This document shows positions 25,697-34,052 of a stretch of DNA of 64,000 nt, piece after piece; the stretch's first letter is position 1; each line of letters begins with the position of its first letter. The position numbers and the translations under genes were made by a program. The notes below the pieces were generated by a model that worked only from the letters and a program-made list of their open reading frames with translations, searched no databases and was not told where the DNA came from. The stretch lies in contig CANLVH010000001.1 of assembly GCA_947494545.1 (NCBI GenBank), forward strand, positions 1 to 64,000. The letters are read 5' to 3'. The DNA comes from an uncultured Mesonia sp. (lineage in GTDB: Bacteria > Bacteroidota > Bacteroidia > Flavobacteriales > Flavobacteriaceae).

Positions 25697-25765
25697 AACT
25701 TTTTCTTTTTTACTTTACGGAAAAATAACTGTTTAGACTGATTAATATCAGCGTTCAAGCTTTTC

Positions 25766-25773
25766 TAATTTTG
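25766..25773 (+). promoter_or_regulatory. -7 box for the CBS protein
   Basis: TAATTTTG, full TAnnTTTG match, 34 nt before the ATG. Confidence 0.45.
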
Positions 25774-25807
25774 TATCTTTAAGTACTTAATTTAAAAACC
25801 AATAGCC

Positions 25808-26227
25808 ATGAAAAAGCGCACGCCAGTTTCTACAATTATGACAGAAAAAGTCCTAACGCTAAACACAAACGATAATTTAGCTACGGCCGAAAGTATATTT
25901 AAAAAGAATAAAATAAGACACATTCCCGTGGTAGAAAACGATGCTATAAAAGGTATGTTAAGTTACACCGATTTATTGCGAATTAGTTTTGCCGATGCGG
26001 TAGATGAAGACGAAGATACCATAGAAACTACGGTTTATGATATGTTTAGTATTGAGCAAGTAATGGTAAGCAATGTGATTTCGGTAAAACCGGACAACAC
26101 CATAAAAGAAGTAGCCGAAATCTTGGCAAAAAAAGAGTTTCACGCCTTGCCGGTTGTAGAAAACGATAAACTGGTAGGCATTGTTACCACCACAGATTTG
26201 ATAAAATATTTGTTAGAGCAGTTTTAA
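25808..26227 (+). CDS. tandem CBS-domain protein
   Basis: 139 residues consisting of one CBS pair: first domain about 8-60 (Ile-Met-Thr-Glu-Lys-Val-Leu-Thr-Leu), second about 80-136 (Val-Met-Val-Ser-Asn-Val-Ile-Ser-Val, ending Gly-Ile-Val-Thr-Thr-Thr-Asp-Leu-Ile-Lys-Tyr-Leu-Leu). Such stand-alone Bateman modules bind adenine nucleotides and sense energy state; the partner is unknown. Own promoter and terminator. Confidence 0.88.
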   Translation: MKKRTPVSTIMTEKVLTLNTNDNLATAESIFKKNKIRHIPVVENDAIKGMLSYTDLLRISFADAVDEDEDTIETTVYDMFSIEQVMVSNVISVKPDNTIKEVAEILAKKEFHALPVVENDKLVGIVTTTDLIKYLLEQF

Positions 26228-26251
26228 ATTTTATCAGATAGATTTAAAAAA

Positions 26252-26297
26252 TAACTGTCTTAGAATTAAAAAGAAACTTTTAAGACAGTTACTTTTT
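26252..26297 (+). terminator. terminator after the CBS gene
   Basis: TAACTGTCTTA (26252-26262) is an inverted repeat with TAAGACAGTTA (26281-26291), then CTTTTTTA. Confidence 0.7.
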
Positions 26298-26433
26298 TAT
26301 AGAAATATTTCCTTTTAAAGCTTTACGGAACTGAAAAATTTCTACGCTTAAATAACATTTAATTTTGGTATTTTATAGCATAAATAGGCTGTGCTACTAG
26401 CTTATTAAGCAACCACTTGCGAAAGTTTTATTT

Positions 26434-26451
26434 TGTACATATATTTGTACA
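26434..26451. promoter_or_regulatory. yefM-yoeB operator: two TGTACA sites around the -7 box
   Basis: TGTACA at 26434-26439 and 26446-26451, 12 bp centre to centre, each inside the direct repeat TTTGTACATA. The -7 box TATATTTG (26440-26447) lies between and overlaps the second site. The E. coli yefM-yoeB operator is known to use TGTACA cores; the same motif here implies the same autoregulation. Confidence 0.7.
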
Positions 26452-26468
26452 TAGCAAAAAATACGGTT

Positions 26469-26723
26469 ATGCAAATTACCACGGTTTCTAACTTTAGAAA
26501 AAATATTAAAGCCTATTTAGACAGCGTAATAAAAAACGTTGAAACCCTAATTATAAATCGCGGTAAAGATTCTGGTATTGTGGTTATGTCTTTACAAGAG
26601 TATAATTCTCTAATGGCAACAAATCACGAATTATCTTCCAGGAAAAATGAAGCACGCTTAGACGCTGCAATTCAAAAATTAAAAAAGGGAAAAACTTTTG
26701 ATAAAGATTTAATCGAAAGTTAG
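26469..26723 (+). CDS. yefM: antitoxin YefM (Phd/YefM family)
   Basis: 84 residues. N-terminal DNA-binding/dimer part starts Met-Gln-Ile-Thr-Thr-Val-Ser-Asn-Phe-Arg-Lys-Asn, followed by the family's Leu-Ile-Ile-Asn-Arg-Gly-Lys-Asp-Ser-Gly-Ile-Val-Val-Met-Ser-Leu-x-Glu-Tyr block (about 34-54) and a charged tail that binds the toxin. ATG 26469 is used because an in-frame upstream ATG lies inside the operator. The toxin gene starts 1 nt after the stop. Confidence 0.93.
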   Translation: MQITTVSNFRKNIKAYLDSVIKNVETLIINRGKDSGIVVMSLQEYNSLMATNHELSSRKNEARLDAAIQKLKKGKTFDKDLIES

Positions 26724-26724
26724 T

Positions 26725-26982
26725 ATGAAATATATTTTCGTAGATGAATCTTGGGAAGATTATTTATATTGGCAAAAAACAGACAAGAAAAAGTTAAAAA
26801 GAATAAACCTACTCTTAAAAGATATAGCTCGAAACCCTTTTGAAGGAATTGGAAAACCCGAGCCTCTTAAATACAAATATTCCGGTTTTTGGTCAAGACG
26901 AATAGACCAAGAACATCGCCTAATCTACCAATACCAAGAAGGAGAAATTTTAATTGCTAAATGCAGGTTTCATTACGATTAG
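26725..26982 (+). CDS. yoeB: toxin YoeB (Txe/YoeB family mRNA interferase)
   Basis: 85 residues, RelE-fold ribosome-dependent mRNase. Typical Trp-Glu-Asp-Tyr-Leu-Tyr-Trp (about 10-16), Asn-Pro-Phe-Glu-Gly-Ile-Gly-Lys-Pro-Glu-Pro-Leu-Lys (about 38-50), Ser-Arg-Arg-Ile-Asp-x-Glu-His-Arg-Leu-Ile-Tyr (about 58-69, with the catalytic Glu, Arg), and the terminal Cys-Arg-Phe-His-Tyr (active-site His-Tyr). Intact and full length. Confidence 0.95.
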   Translation: MKYIFVDESWEDYLYWQKTDKKKLKRINLLLKDIARNPFEGIGKPEPLKYKYSGFWSRRIDQEHRLIYQYQEGEILIAKCRFHYD

Positions 26983-27070
26983 ATATTGCATTTTCTGAAA
27001 GCAACCGGATTTACAATTAAAAACTCGAATTGGTAGTATTTTCACACCTCAAGTTTCTATAACCAAAACA

Positions 27071-27108
27071 AAAATCCCGAAATTCTGTTAGTAGAATTTC
27101 GGGATTTT
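27071..27108. terminator. bidirectional terminator
   Basis: A perfect 16-bp inverted repeat (core ATCCCGAAATTCT) with loop GTTAGT and A/T tracts on both sides, between the convergent yoeB and prolyl oligopeptidase genes. Confidence 0.85.
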
Positions 27109-27132
27109 GAGATTTGGGGTTTATCTAAGAAC

Positions 27133-29265
27133 TTAAAGCTCTTTTACACCCATATTCCATAAAGTAAAGCCATAAATATCAGCATATTGTTCTATGGTTT
27201 TACTAACTGGAGTTCCGGCGCCGTGACCGGCATTGGTTTCAATTCTAATTAATACCGGATTGCTGCCAGCTTGTTTTTCTTGCAATTCTGCAGCAAATTT
27301 AAAACTATGTGCCGGTACCACACGATCATCATGGTCTCCGGTAGTGATTAGCGTTGCTGGATATTTGGTACCTTTTTCTACATTATGTACCGGTGAATAA
27401 TTATATAAATACTCAAACATTTCTTTATTATCTTCAGAAGTGCCGTAATCGTATGCCCAACCCGCGCCTGAAGTAAAGGTGTGGTAACGCAGCATATCTA
27501 AAACGCCAACTGCCGGCAAAGCTACTTTTACCAAATCTGGACTTTGGGTTAAAGTTGCGCCAACCAATAAACCACCGTTAGAGCCACCACGTATTGCCAA
27601 ATAATCTGTAGAAGTATAGTTTTCTTGTTTTAGATATTCCGCGGCAGCAATAAAATCGTCAAAAACATTTTGCTTTTTCAATTTTGTCCCCGCTTTGTGC
27701 CATTCTTTTCCATACTCGCCACCACCGCGTAAGTTTGCAACAGCATAGATACCTCCTTGCTCCATCCAAACGGCATTGGTAATGCTAAACGATGGCGTGA
27801 GGCTAATATTAAAACCACCATAACCGTAAAGAATCGTAGGGTTTTTTCCGTCTAATTTTATACCTTTTTTGTGGGTGATAATCATTGGTATTTTTGTACC
27901 ATCTTTAGAGGTATAAAACACTTGTTTGCTTTCGTAATTTTCGCTGTTAAAGTCTATTTCCGGTTTACGGTAAAGCTCTGATTCGCCACTTTCTATATCG
28001 TATTTATAAATGCTTCCCGGGGTGATATAATTAGTAAAAGAATAATACAATTCTTTCTCCTCCTTCTTGGCACCAAAACCACCAACGCTACCAACGCCCG
28101 GTAATTCTACTTCGCGTACCAAATTGCCATCACGATCGTATTGTTTTACCATAGAAACAGCATCTTTCATATATTCCGTAAAGAAATAGCCGCCTCCGGT
28201 AGATGCGGTTAAAACGTGCTCTGTTTCCGAAATAAAATCTTCCCAATTTTCCGGCGAAGGATTAGAAGCATCTACAGTTACAATCTTTTTGTTTGGCGCA
28301 TCTAAATTGGTTACCAAAAATAGTTTGCTGCCCTCGCTATCTAAAATATTGGTGTCTGTATCTGTATTGCCAATTACGGTTTGTAAAGGCGCATTTTCTT
28401 TGGTTAAATCTTTTAAAAACAGCTTGTTACCAGAAGTACTTACGCTGGCGCGGATAAGCAAATACTTGTTGTCTTCTGTAACAATTCCGCCAACGTAACG
28501 GTGTTTTTGCTTTTCTGTGCCACCAAAAATAAGTTCGTCTTCTTTTTGAGAAGTTCCCAATTTATGGTAATACAATTTATGCTGATCTGTTTTTGCCGAA
28601 AGTTCGCTGCCTTTAGGTTTGTCGTAACTAGAATAGAAAAAACCATCATTTTCTTTCCAGGAAAGTCCGGTAAATTTGATATCTACCAAAGTGTCTTCTA
28701 CAATTTCTTTATTTTCAGTATTCATGATTAACACCTTACGCCAGTCACTACCGCCTTCAGAAATTGCGTAGGCCAATTTAGAACCATCTTCCGAAAAACT
28801 CATGCCTCCTAAAGATGTGGTGCCGTCTTCGCTAAATTTATTCGGATTTAAAAATACTTCTGCCGTAGAAGGATCTTCATTGGTTTTATAGCGATAAATT
28901 ACGTATTGGTCTTGCAAACCATCGTTTTTACTGTAATAAGTATAGTCGCCTTCTTTTCTTGGGGCGCCAACTTTTTCGTAATTCCATAAAGTTGAAAGTC
29001 GGTTTTTTAACGAATCCCTGTACGGAATTTGCGCCAAATAATCTTGGGTAACTTCGTTTTGGCGTTTTACCCAATCTTCGGTTTCTTCGCTACGGTCGTC
29101 TTCTAACCAGCGGTAAGGGTCTTTTACTTCGGTACCAAAATAAGTATCGGTACTATCTACTTTCTTCGTTTCAGGATAAGTCAAGCCTTCTTCTTTTTGC
29201 GTTTTTTTTGTCGAATCGCAAGCTACAAAAGCTAAAGCGATAAGAGGCAAAATTACTTTTTTCAT
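27133..29265 (-). CDS. prolyl oligopeptidase (S9A), lipoprotein
   Basis: 710 residues; serine peptidase cutting after Pro in short peptides. Signal with lipobox Phe-Val-Ala-Cys (Cys16), so membrane-anchored. A seven-bladed propeller (about 70-430) precedes the alpha/beta-hydrolase domain. Catalytic Ser in Gly-Gly-Ser-Asn-Gly-Gly (about 563), Asp in Gly-Asp-His-Asp-Asp-Arg-Val (about 645), His in Asn-Ala-Gly-His-Gly-Ala-Gly (about 682). The start Pro-Glu-Thr-Lys-Lys-Val-Asp...Asp-Pro-Tyr-Arg-Trp-Leu-Glu is characteristic. Monocistronic with a -7 box 25 nt upstream. Confidence 0.95.
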   Translation of the reverse strand: MKKVILPLIALAFVACDSTKKTQKEEGLTYPETKKVDSTDTYFGTEVKDPYRWLEDDRSEETEDWVKRQNEVTQDYLAQIPYRDSLKNRLSTLWNYEKVGAPRKEGDYTYYSKNDGLQDQYVIYRYKTNEDPSTAEVFLNPNKFSEDGTTSLGGMSFSEDGSKLAYAISEGGSDWRKVLIMNTENKEIVEDTLVDIKFTGLSWKENDGFFYSSYDKPKGSELSAKTDQHKLYYHKLGTSQKEDELIFGGTEKQKHRYVGGIVTEDNKYLLIRASVSTSGNKLFLKDLTKENAPLQTVIGNTDTDTNILDSEGSKLFLVTNLDAPNKKIVTVDASNPSPENWEDFISETEHVLTASTGGGYFFTEYMKDAVSMVKQYDRDGNLVREVELPGVGSVGGFGAKKEEKELYYSFTNYITPGSIYKYDIESGESELYRKPEIDFNSENYESKQVFYTSKDGTKIPMIITHKKGIKLDGKNPTILYGYGGFNISLTPSFSITNAVWMEQGGIYAVANLRGGGEYGKEWHKAGTKLKKQNVFDDFIAAAEYLKQENYTSTDYLAIRGGSNGGLLVGATLTQSPDLVKVALPAVGVLDMLRYHTFTSGAGWAYDYGTSEDNKEMFEYLYNYSPVHNVEKGTKYPATLITTGDHDDRVVPAHSFKFAAELQEKQAGSNPVLIRIETNAGHGAGTPVSKTIEQYADIYGFTLWNMGVKEL

Positions 29266-29289
29266 AGTTGAGCTGTTTTAATAAGCTTT

Positions 29290-29297
29290 CAAAAATA
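29290..29297 (-). promoter_or_regulatory. -7 box for the prolyl oligopeptidase
   Basis: TATTTTTG on the minus strand, 24 nt before the ATG at 29265. Confidence 0.45.
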
Positions 29298-29313
29298 AGC
29301 AACCAAATTGATA

Positions 29314-29880
29314 TTATTCAATTTCTAGGTCAAAAATGGCTTCTACATCGGTTTCGCCACCAATTGTAGCGCCATTTGGGTTGGTAATATCTTTTACTTC
29401 TGCTTCGTGAATTAAACGTACCACTACTTCGCCACTTGCCGTAGCATCGGTTGTCCATTGGGTAGAAATACCAATAGGAATCCCGTCGCTATCGGTGGCA
29501 TCTGCGTCGTCTATTCTTTCCAAATTTACATCGGTATTTGCAAAAGCATAGGTTACAAAATGTGCATTTCTTTCTTCTTTAATTTCCGAAGTTATGTCTT
29601 CCGGATTGTTAGGATTAGACTTGTTATAAAAACGTGCTTCTACGGTATAAGTAGTGTTTTCTTCTAACAAGATAACCGGCGAAACGTAAGACTCATCGCG
29701 ATATTGCGGATCTGTAAAAATGTAAGTTGTTGTCTCTCCCGTTGCATTGGTAATTTCTAAACTAACATCTGTAATTACTTCTTCTTCGTTAATTACTTCC
29801 GGTAAATCGTCATCGCTAGAACAAGCGGTAAATACTAAAGTGTTTAAAAATAAGATACTTAAAATTTTAATCGTTTTCAT
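29314..29880 (-). CDS. surface-type lipoprotein of the TonB receptor module
   Basis: 188 residues. Lipobox Phe-Thr-Ala-Cys (Cys20) followed by Ser-Ser-Asp-Asp-Asp, matching the acidic surface-export signal described for Bacteroidota lipoproteins. The rest is beta-rich with repeated Glu/Asp/Thr. Homologues paired with TonB receptors are sometimes annotated as type 1 periplasmic binding fold proteins, but I see no motif that proves binding. It starts 20 bp after the receptor stop, so it is likely co-transcribed and may hand ligand to the receptor. ATG start. Confidence 0.7.
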   Translation of the reverse strand: MKTIKILSILFLNTLVFTACSSDDDLPEVINEEEVITDVSLEITNATGETTTYIFTDPQYRDESYVSPVILLEENTTYTVEARFYNKSNPNNPEDITSEIKEERNAHFVTYAFANTDVNLERIDDADATDSDGIPIGISTQWTTDATASGEVVVRLIHEAEVKDITNPNGATIGGETDVEAIFDLEIE

Positions 29881-29900
29881 AAGGTAAACATTTAAGGGTT

Positions 29901-32306
29901 TTAATAATTGAATTTAAGTTGTAGGGTGAAATTCCTACCGGTATTATCGGCATAATAACGCAAACGGTTTAGATAATCGTGATACTGGGTATTTAATAAA
30001 TTATCTATTAATAAACCAACTTGCATTTGGCCGGTTTTAAAAGGTGTAAAAGTCGCAAAAGCATTAAAATGCAATAAAAAATATGCGTTGGGTGGGGTAC
30101 TTATATCTACTAACGTACTGGTATAGTTGCCATCTTCTAACACATCGTAATAAAAATTGTTATCGGGGTAATTTTGTTTTTTTAAAACCCAATCTCCGGT
30201 TAAACTTAGGTCTAAATTATGCCATTCCGGTTTAGTAAAATTCAACGTGTTAGACCAATTGCTAGGCGGGATATCTACTAGATTAGTGTTGGTGTTTTTG
30301 TTTTTTCCGTGCACGGAAGAAAAACGACTTTGGTACAAAAAGTTGGAAGCAAACTTATAATCTGCCGAAACATCTACGCCATACATTTCTGCTCTGGTTT
30401 GCTGGTATTCCCAAACCGGGAAAGCCCCCCGAATGGTAGTTTCTAAACCGATAGGTTGCAAAACAATAAAGTTGTTCAGAAAATTAAAATATGGCTCTAC
30501 CGAAAGTGTAAAAGCATCTGTTTTTCTTTCTAAACTAGCACTAATTTTATGCGCATTTTCTTTATCAAAACGCAGGTCTCCTAATTCTATAATGGCAGCA
30601 GAATGGTGCAAACCATCCGAAAATAATTCGGCCGGGTTTGGTGCCCGGTTTGCTTTGGCATAATTTACAGCAAAGTTATAGCGGTTTAATTCGTATTTAA
30701 TTCCGGCAGAATAAGAGAAACTGTGGTAATCAAATACTGGATTGGTTAAATATTGCGTGCCATAATCGCCAATAATAATGTCTGCATAATCGTTATCGTA
30801 ATTTCGCTCGTTCCAACGCGATTTTAAATAGAATTTTTTAGCATCTAAATGTGTATAATCATAACGCAAACCACCTTCTACAAGCCAATTCTCAGCAAAC
30901 CTATAATCGGTTACGGCAAAAACGCCGACTTCTTGTTTGTCATAATCCGGAATTAAACGTCGTACGCCGGTAGAAGGATTTGAAAAATTATTTTGTGCCG
31001 CAACTTCTACTCCGGTATTTAGGTTAAAATTATTTTCGGCATCAAATTTAAACGTAGCGGAGGCTTTATGACTTTCCAACTCCAAATCTAGCGCCGCTCT
31101 TTTATCTTCTGCATCGCGCCGAATATCGTATTCTTGTCGGTTGTTTTTTTGGTAGCTATATTGTAGCTCAAGTTTTCCCAATTCCGCAAAGCGTTTAAAA
31201 TAATTCAGTTTTAATAAATGGTGTTTTACTTCTTGCTTGGGCGCATCTATAGAATAGGTAAAATCGTTTACCACAAAAGGACGTTCTTGATTAATCGCCT
31301 TTATCAAATCGTTTACATTACCAATATGCGCCGAACGTAAAATACCGGTTTCTGTAGAAAAATAACTGTAATATGCATCAAAACCACTTGTAAATTTATT
31401 TAAACCTACATTTAGAGCAAAGTTTTGTTCTTGGTTTCCGGTGTTGGATAACACATAATCCGGTGCTTCAAAGTCGCCATACTTTTTAAAAGTACCTTGG
31501 GCTTTTGCATACCAACCACTTTTAAAACTTTTTACCAATTGCGTGCTAACTGAGCCACCACGACCGTTGGTTGAGCCGCTTAAAATGGTTTTGCCGTAAA
31601 GGCTATCTTTTACCGGAATTTTGTTGGGTTTGGTAAGCACCACGCCGCCAACTGCATCGCCGCCGTAAGCCAAAGCAGACGCGCCTTTTATTACGCTTAC
31701 AGAACCGGCAGTATTTAAATCTATGTTTGGCGCGTGTTCTACGCCCCACTCTTGGTCTTCCATTTTTACGCCATTGTTATACGTCAAAACCCGACTGCTG
31801 TGCAAGCCATGAATTACGGGTTTTACAATAGAATTACCGGTAGATAAAGTGTTTACCCCGCTTATTTCTTTTAAAGCGTCGCCCAAATTGGCGTTGGAAT
31901 ATTTTTCTAAAACAGCCGTTTCTAACTTGCTTTCTTGTCCGGTTTTAGAAAGTGCTAGTTGTTTTTTTCCTTGTAATATAACCTCGCCCAACTCTTCTAA
32001 ATGATGTTCTAATTTTATAGAAAGTTGTTTGTCTTCCGTTAAGGAAAATTTTAAGCTCTTTGTATCGCATTGCGGATGTTTTACCGTAATCTCATACTGG
32101 CCGGCGCAAAGATTTTCTATAGAAAATTTGCCGTCAAAGTTAGAATAAGTTGTTTCTCCGCTTGGTTGCAAGGTAATTTCAGCATAGATAAGCGGATCGC
32201 CGTTATGGAAATCGGTTAATTTCCCCGAAAGGCTATAACTGCATTCTTGCGCGAGTGCAGCATAATTTGCCATCATAAAAAGAATGGCAGAAAAAATAAG
32301 TTTCAT
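29901..32306 (-). CDS. TonB-dependent receptor
   Basis: 801 residues. Signal peptide 1-19 (ends Ala-Leu-Ala-Gln); CarboxypepD_reg-like domain about 22-105 with two Cys; plug domain about 120-225 with Gly-Asp-Ala-Leu-Lys-Glu-Ile-Ser-Gly-Val-Asn and Val-Ile-Lys-Gly-Ala-Ser-Ala-Leu-Ala-Tyr-Gly-Gly-Asp-Ala-Val-Gly-Gly-Val; 22-strand-type barrel ending Asn-Phe-Thr-Leu-Gln-Leu-Lys-Phe-Asn-Tyr with the terminal aromatic. Active uptake across the outer membrane powered by TonB-ExbBD. Upstream is a small Cys/His exported protein, downstream a surface lipoprotein; together they suggest a metal or metal-complex ligand, but no specific binding motif is seen. Confidence 0.93.
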   Translation of the reverse strand: MKLIFSAILFMMANYAALAQECSYSLSGKLTDFHNGDPLIYAEITLQPSGETTYSNFDGKFSIENLCAGQYEITVKHPQCDTKSLKFSLTEDKQLSIKLEHHLEELGEVILQGKKQLALSKTGQESKLETAVLEKYSNANLGDALKEISGVNTLSTGNSIVKPVIHGLHSSRVLTYNNGVKMEDQEWGVEHAPNIDLNTAGSVSVIKGASALAYGGDAVGGVVLTKPNKIPVKDSLYGKTILSGSTNGRGGSVSTQLVKSFKSGWYAKAQGTFKKYGDFEAPDYVLSNTGNQEQNFALNVGLNKFTSGFDAYYSYFSTETGILRSAHIGNVNDLIKAINQERPFVVNDFTYSIDAPKQEVKHHLLKLNYFKRFAELGKLELQYSYQKNNRQEYDIRRDAEDKRAALDLELESHKASATFKFDAENNFNLNTGVEVAAQNNFSNPSTGVRRLIPDYDKQEVGVFAVTDYRFAENWLVEGGLRYDYTHLDAKKFYLKSRWNERNYDNDYADIIIGDYGTQYLTNPVFDYHSFSYSAGIKYELNRYNFAVNYAKANRAPNPAELFSDGLHHSAAIIELGDLRFDKENAHKISASLERKTDAFTLSVEPYFNFLNNFIVLQPIGLETTIRGAFPVWEYQQTRAEMYGVDVSADYKFASNFLYQSRFSSVHGKNKNTNTNLVDIPPSNWSNTLNFTKPEWHNLDLSLTGDWVLKKQNYPDNNFYYDVLEDGNYTSTLVDISTPPNAYFLLHFNAFATFTPFKTGQMQVGLLIDNLLNTQYHDYLNRLRYYADNTGRNFTLQLKFNY

Positions 32307-32447
32307 TGTAAAAAAGTGTAATTGTTTAAAAAGTAGTTATCACTAAAGTCTAATTCTAAATACGATTTAAAATGACGCCAAGTTTATCGAATACCAAAAA
32401 GCACCGAAAAAGCTTGCGCTTATCGCTTTAAAAAAAATTAGAATAAT

Positions 32448-32756
32448 TTAAACTTTTACAAAGGGAGGAGGTTTATTGTACAAGTCACAAAACGAAGGTT
32501 TTGTAGAAAATGCATAAGTATAATCCGGTTGCGTATAGGAATTTTCTAGTAATGTTGGGCAAACTATTTCTACCGAAGAAGCCGGTAAAACTGCCGTTAA
32601 CTCTACTTGTGTGTGGGAAATTTGACACCAAACACATTTTTCAGGAGAATTTGTAGTATTGTCGTGCGCAAAAACATGCAAGTCTGCCACCTCTACCAAC
32701 AAAAAGGCGAATAGAAATAAAAAACCGATGCTATGTTTTACTTTTTTAGACAACAT
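32448..32756 (-). CDS. small exported CxxC protein upstream of the receptor
   Basis: 102 residues, not assigned to a named family. Hydrophobic segment about 9-27 (signal or anchor), then Ala-Asp-Leu-His-Val-Phe-Ala-His-Asp, a Cys-Val-Trp-Cys pair (41-44) followed by His, two more Cys, and the end Lys-Pro-Pro-Pro-Phe-Val-Lys-Val. Short proteins with this Cys-x-x-Cys and Pro-Pro-Pro-Phe ending sit before TonB receptors in other Flavobacteria (recall). Metal binding or redox work at the membrane is a guess. A -7 box ends 4 nt before the ATG. Confidence 0.7.
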   Translation of the reverse strand: MLSKKVKHSIGFLFLFAFLLVEVADLHVFAHDNTTNSPEKCVWCQISHTQVELTAVLPASSVEIVCPTLLENSYTQPDYTYAFSTKPSFCDLYNKPPPFVKV

Positions 32757-32760
32757 ATTG

Positions 32761-32768
32761 CAAAACTA
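32761..32768 (-). promoter_or_regulatory. -7 box of the receptor module
   Basis: TAGTTTTG on the minus strand, only 4 nt (CAAT) before ATG 32756, predicting a leaderless or near-leaderless transcript for the module. Confidence 0.5.
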
Positions 32769-32824
32769 ACCAAATAAGTATGGATTAAGCTAAGGATAGA
32801 TAATATTTAACTATTGCAACTAAT

Positions 32825-33814
32825 CTAACTAAGGAAATTAGCGTGTATATATTCGACAATTTGCACGGTGTTCGTTGCCGCGCCTTTACGGAGATTATCG
32901 GTTACAATCCATAAATTTATTGCTTTTGGGTGCGAAACGTCTTTACGGATTCTTCCTACAAAAACATCATCTTTTCCGGCAGCGAAAATTGGCATGGGAT
33001 AATTGTTTACTGTTGGATTGTCTTGTAAAAAAATGCCCGGAAAATTTTTAAGCGTTTTTTTGAGGTCAGACATTTCAAAATCTTTTTCAAACTCTATATT
33101 AACCGATTCGCTGTGACCGCCAACCACCGGAATTCTTACCGCTGTAGCAGAAACCAATACTTTTTGGTCGTTGAGAATTTTTTTGGTTTCGCGCGTTAGC
33201 TTCATTTCCTCGCGGGTGTAATCGTTATCTAAAAAAGCATCGCAGTGTGGCAAAGCGTTTTTATGAATTGGATACGGATACGCCATTGGTCCTTTTATAC
33301 CGGCAGTTTCGTTTTCTAATTGCGAAACGGCTTTCACGCCGGTGCCGGTAATAGATTGATAAGTAGAAACCAGCACACGTTTTATGCTATATTTATCGTG
33401 CAGTGGTTTCAACGTCATTACCAATTGAATGGTGCTACAATTAGGATTGGCTATAATTTTATCGTTTGCGGTAAGCGAGCTTGCGTTTACTTCGGGTATG
33501 ATTAGTTTTTTGGTAGGGTCCATTCGCCAAGCAGAAGAATTATCAATTACCACCGTACCGACTTCTGCAAATTTTGGCGCCCATTCTAAGGAAATGCTTC
33601 CGCCAGCAGAAAATAAAGCAATATCGGGTTGTAGGCTTAAAGCGGTTTCTAAATTAACCACTTTATAGGTATCGTTTTTAAAGTTAACATCTTTCCCAAC
33701 CGACTTTTCGGAAGCCACCGGAATTAACTGCGTTACAGGAAAATCGCGTTCTGCCAATACCTGCAACATTACTTGTCCTACCATTCCGGTTACCCCAACT
33801 ACTGCTATTTTCAT
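32825..33814 (-). CDS. asd: aspartate-semialdehyde dehydrogenase
   Basis: 329 residues; NADPH-dependent reduction of aspartyl phosphate, branch point for Lys/diaminopimelate, Met and Thr. Rossmann start Val-Gly-Val-Thr-Gly-Met-Val-Gly-Gln (5-13), active-site Cys in Asn-Pro-Asn-Cys-Ser-Thr-Ile-Gln (about 125), and Arg-Ile-Pro-Val-Val-Gly-Gly-His-Ser-Glu (about 229-238). Family-normal length. Single gene, divergent from the region at 34 kb. Confidence 0.97.
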   Translation of the reverse strand: MKIAVVGVTGMVGQVMLQVLAERDFPVTQLIPVASEKSVGKDVNFKNDTYKVVNLETALSLQPDIALFSAGGSISLEWAPKFAEVGTVVIDNSSAWRMDPTKKLIIPEVNASSLTANDKIIANPNCSTIQLVMTLKPLHDKYSIKRVLVSTYQSITGTGVKAVSQLENETAGIKGPMAYPYPIHKNALPHCDAFLDNDYTREEMKLTRETKKILNDQKVLVSATAVRIPVVGGHSESVNIEFEKDFEMSDLKKTLKNFPGIFLQDNPTVNNYPMPIFAAGKDDVFVGRIRKDVSHPKAINLWIVTDNLRKGAATNTVQIVEYIHANFLS

Positions 33815-33841
33815 TTTTATTTATTCTAGGTTTACTGGTTG

Positions 33842-33849
33842 CAAAGGTA
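33842..33849 (-). promoter_or_regulatory. -7 box for asd
   Basis: TACCTTTG on the minus strand, 27 nt before the asd ATG. Confidence 0.45.
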
Positions 33850-33990
33850 AAAAGTTAAATTAATTACTAAGCTTTGGCAGGTCTCCTTTTTAATCTGGAA
33901 AATAGAGGGTTTTTCGGTTAGAAGTTACTCCGTTAAATTGAAGGATTAATCTATTAAATGTAAAAATATTCGATTATTTTTAGAATAAAG

Positions 33991-34021
33991 TTGCTTCGTT
34001 TGATTAAATGCATTATATTTA
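33991..34021 (+). promoter_or_regulatory. promoter of the poly-C lipoprotein gene
   Basis: TTG (33991-33993), 20 nt, then TATATTTA (34014-34021), one mismatch to TAnnTTTG; ATG follows 31 nt later at 34053. This supports 34053 as the true start of the interrupted gene. Confidence 0.5.
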
Positions 34022-34052
34022 ACACTTTATTAACCAACTAAACTATTTTATT

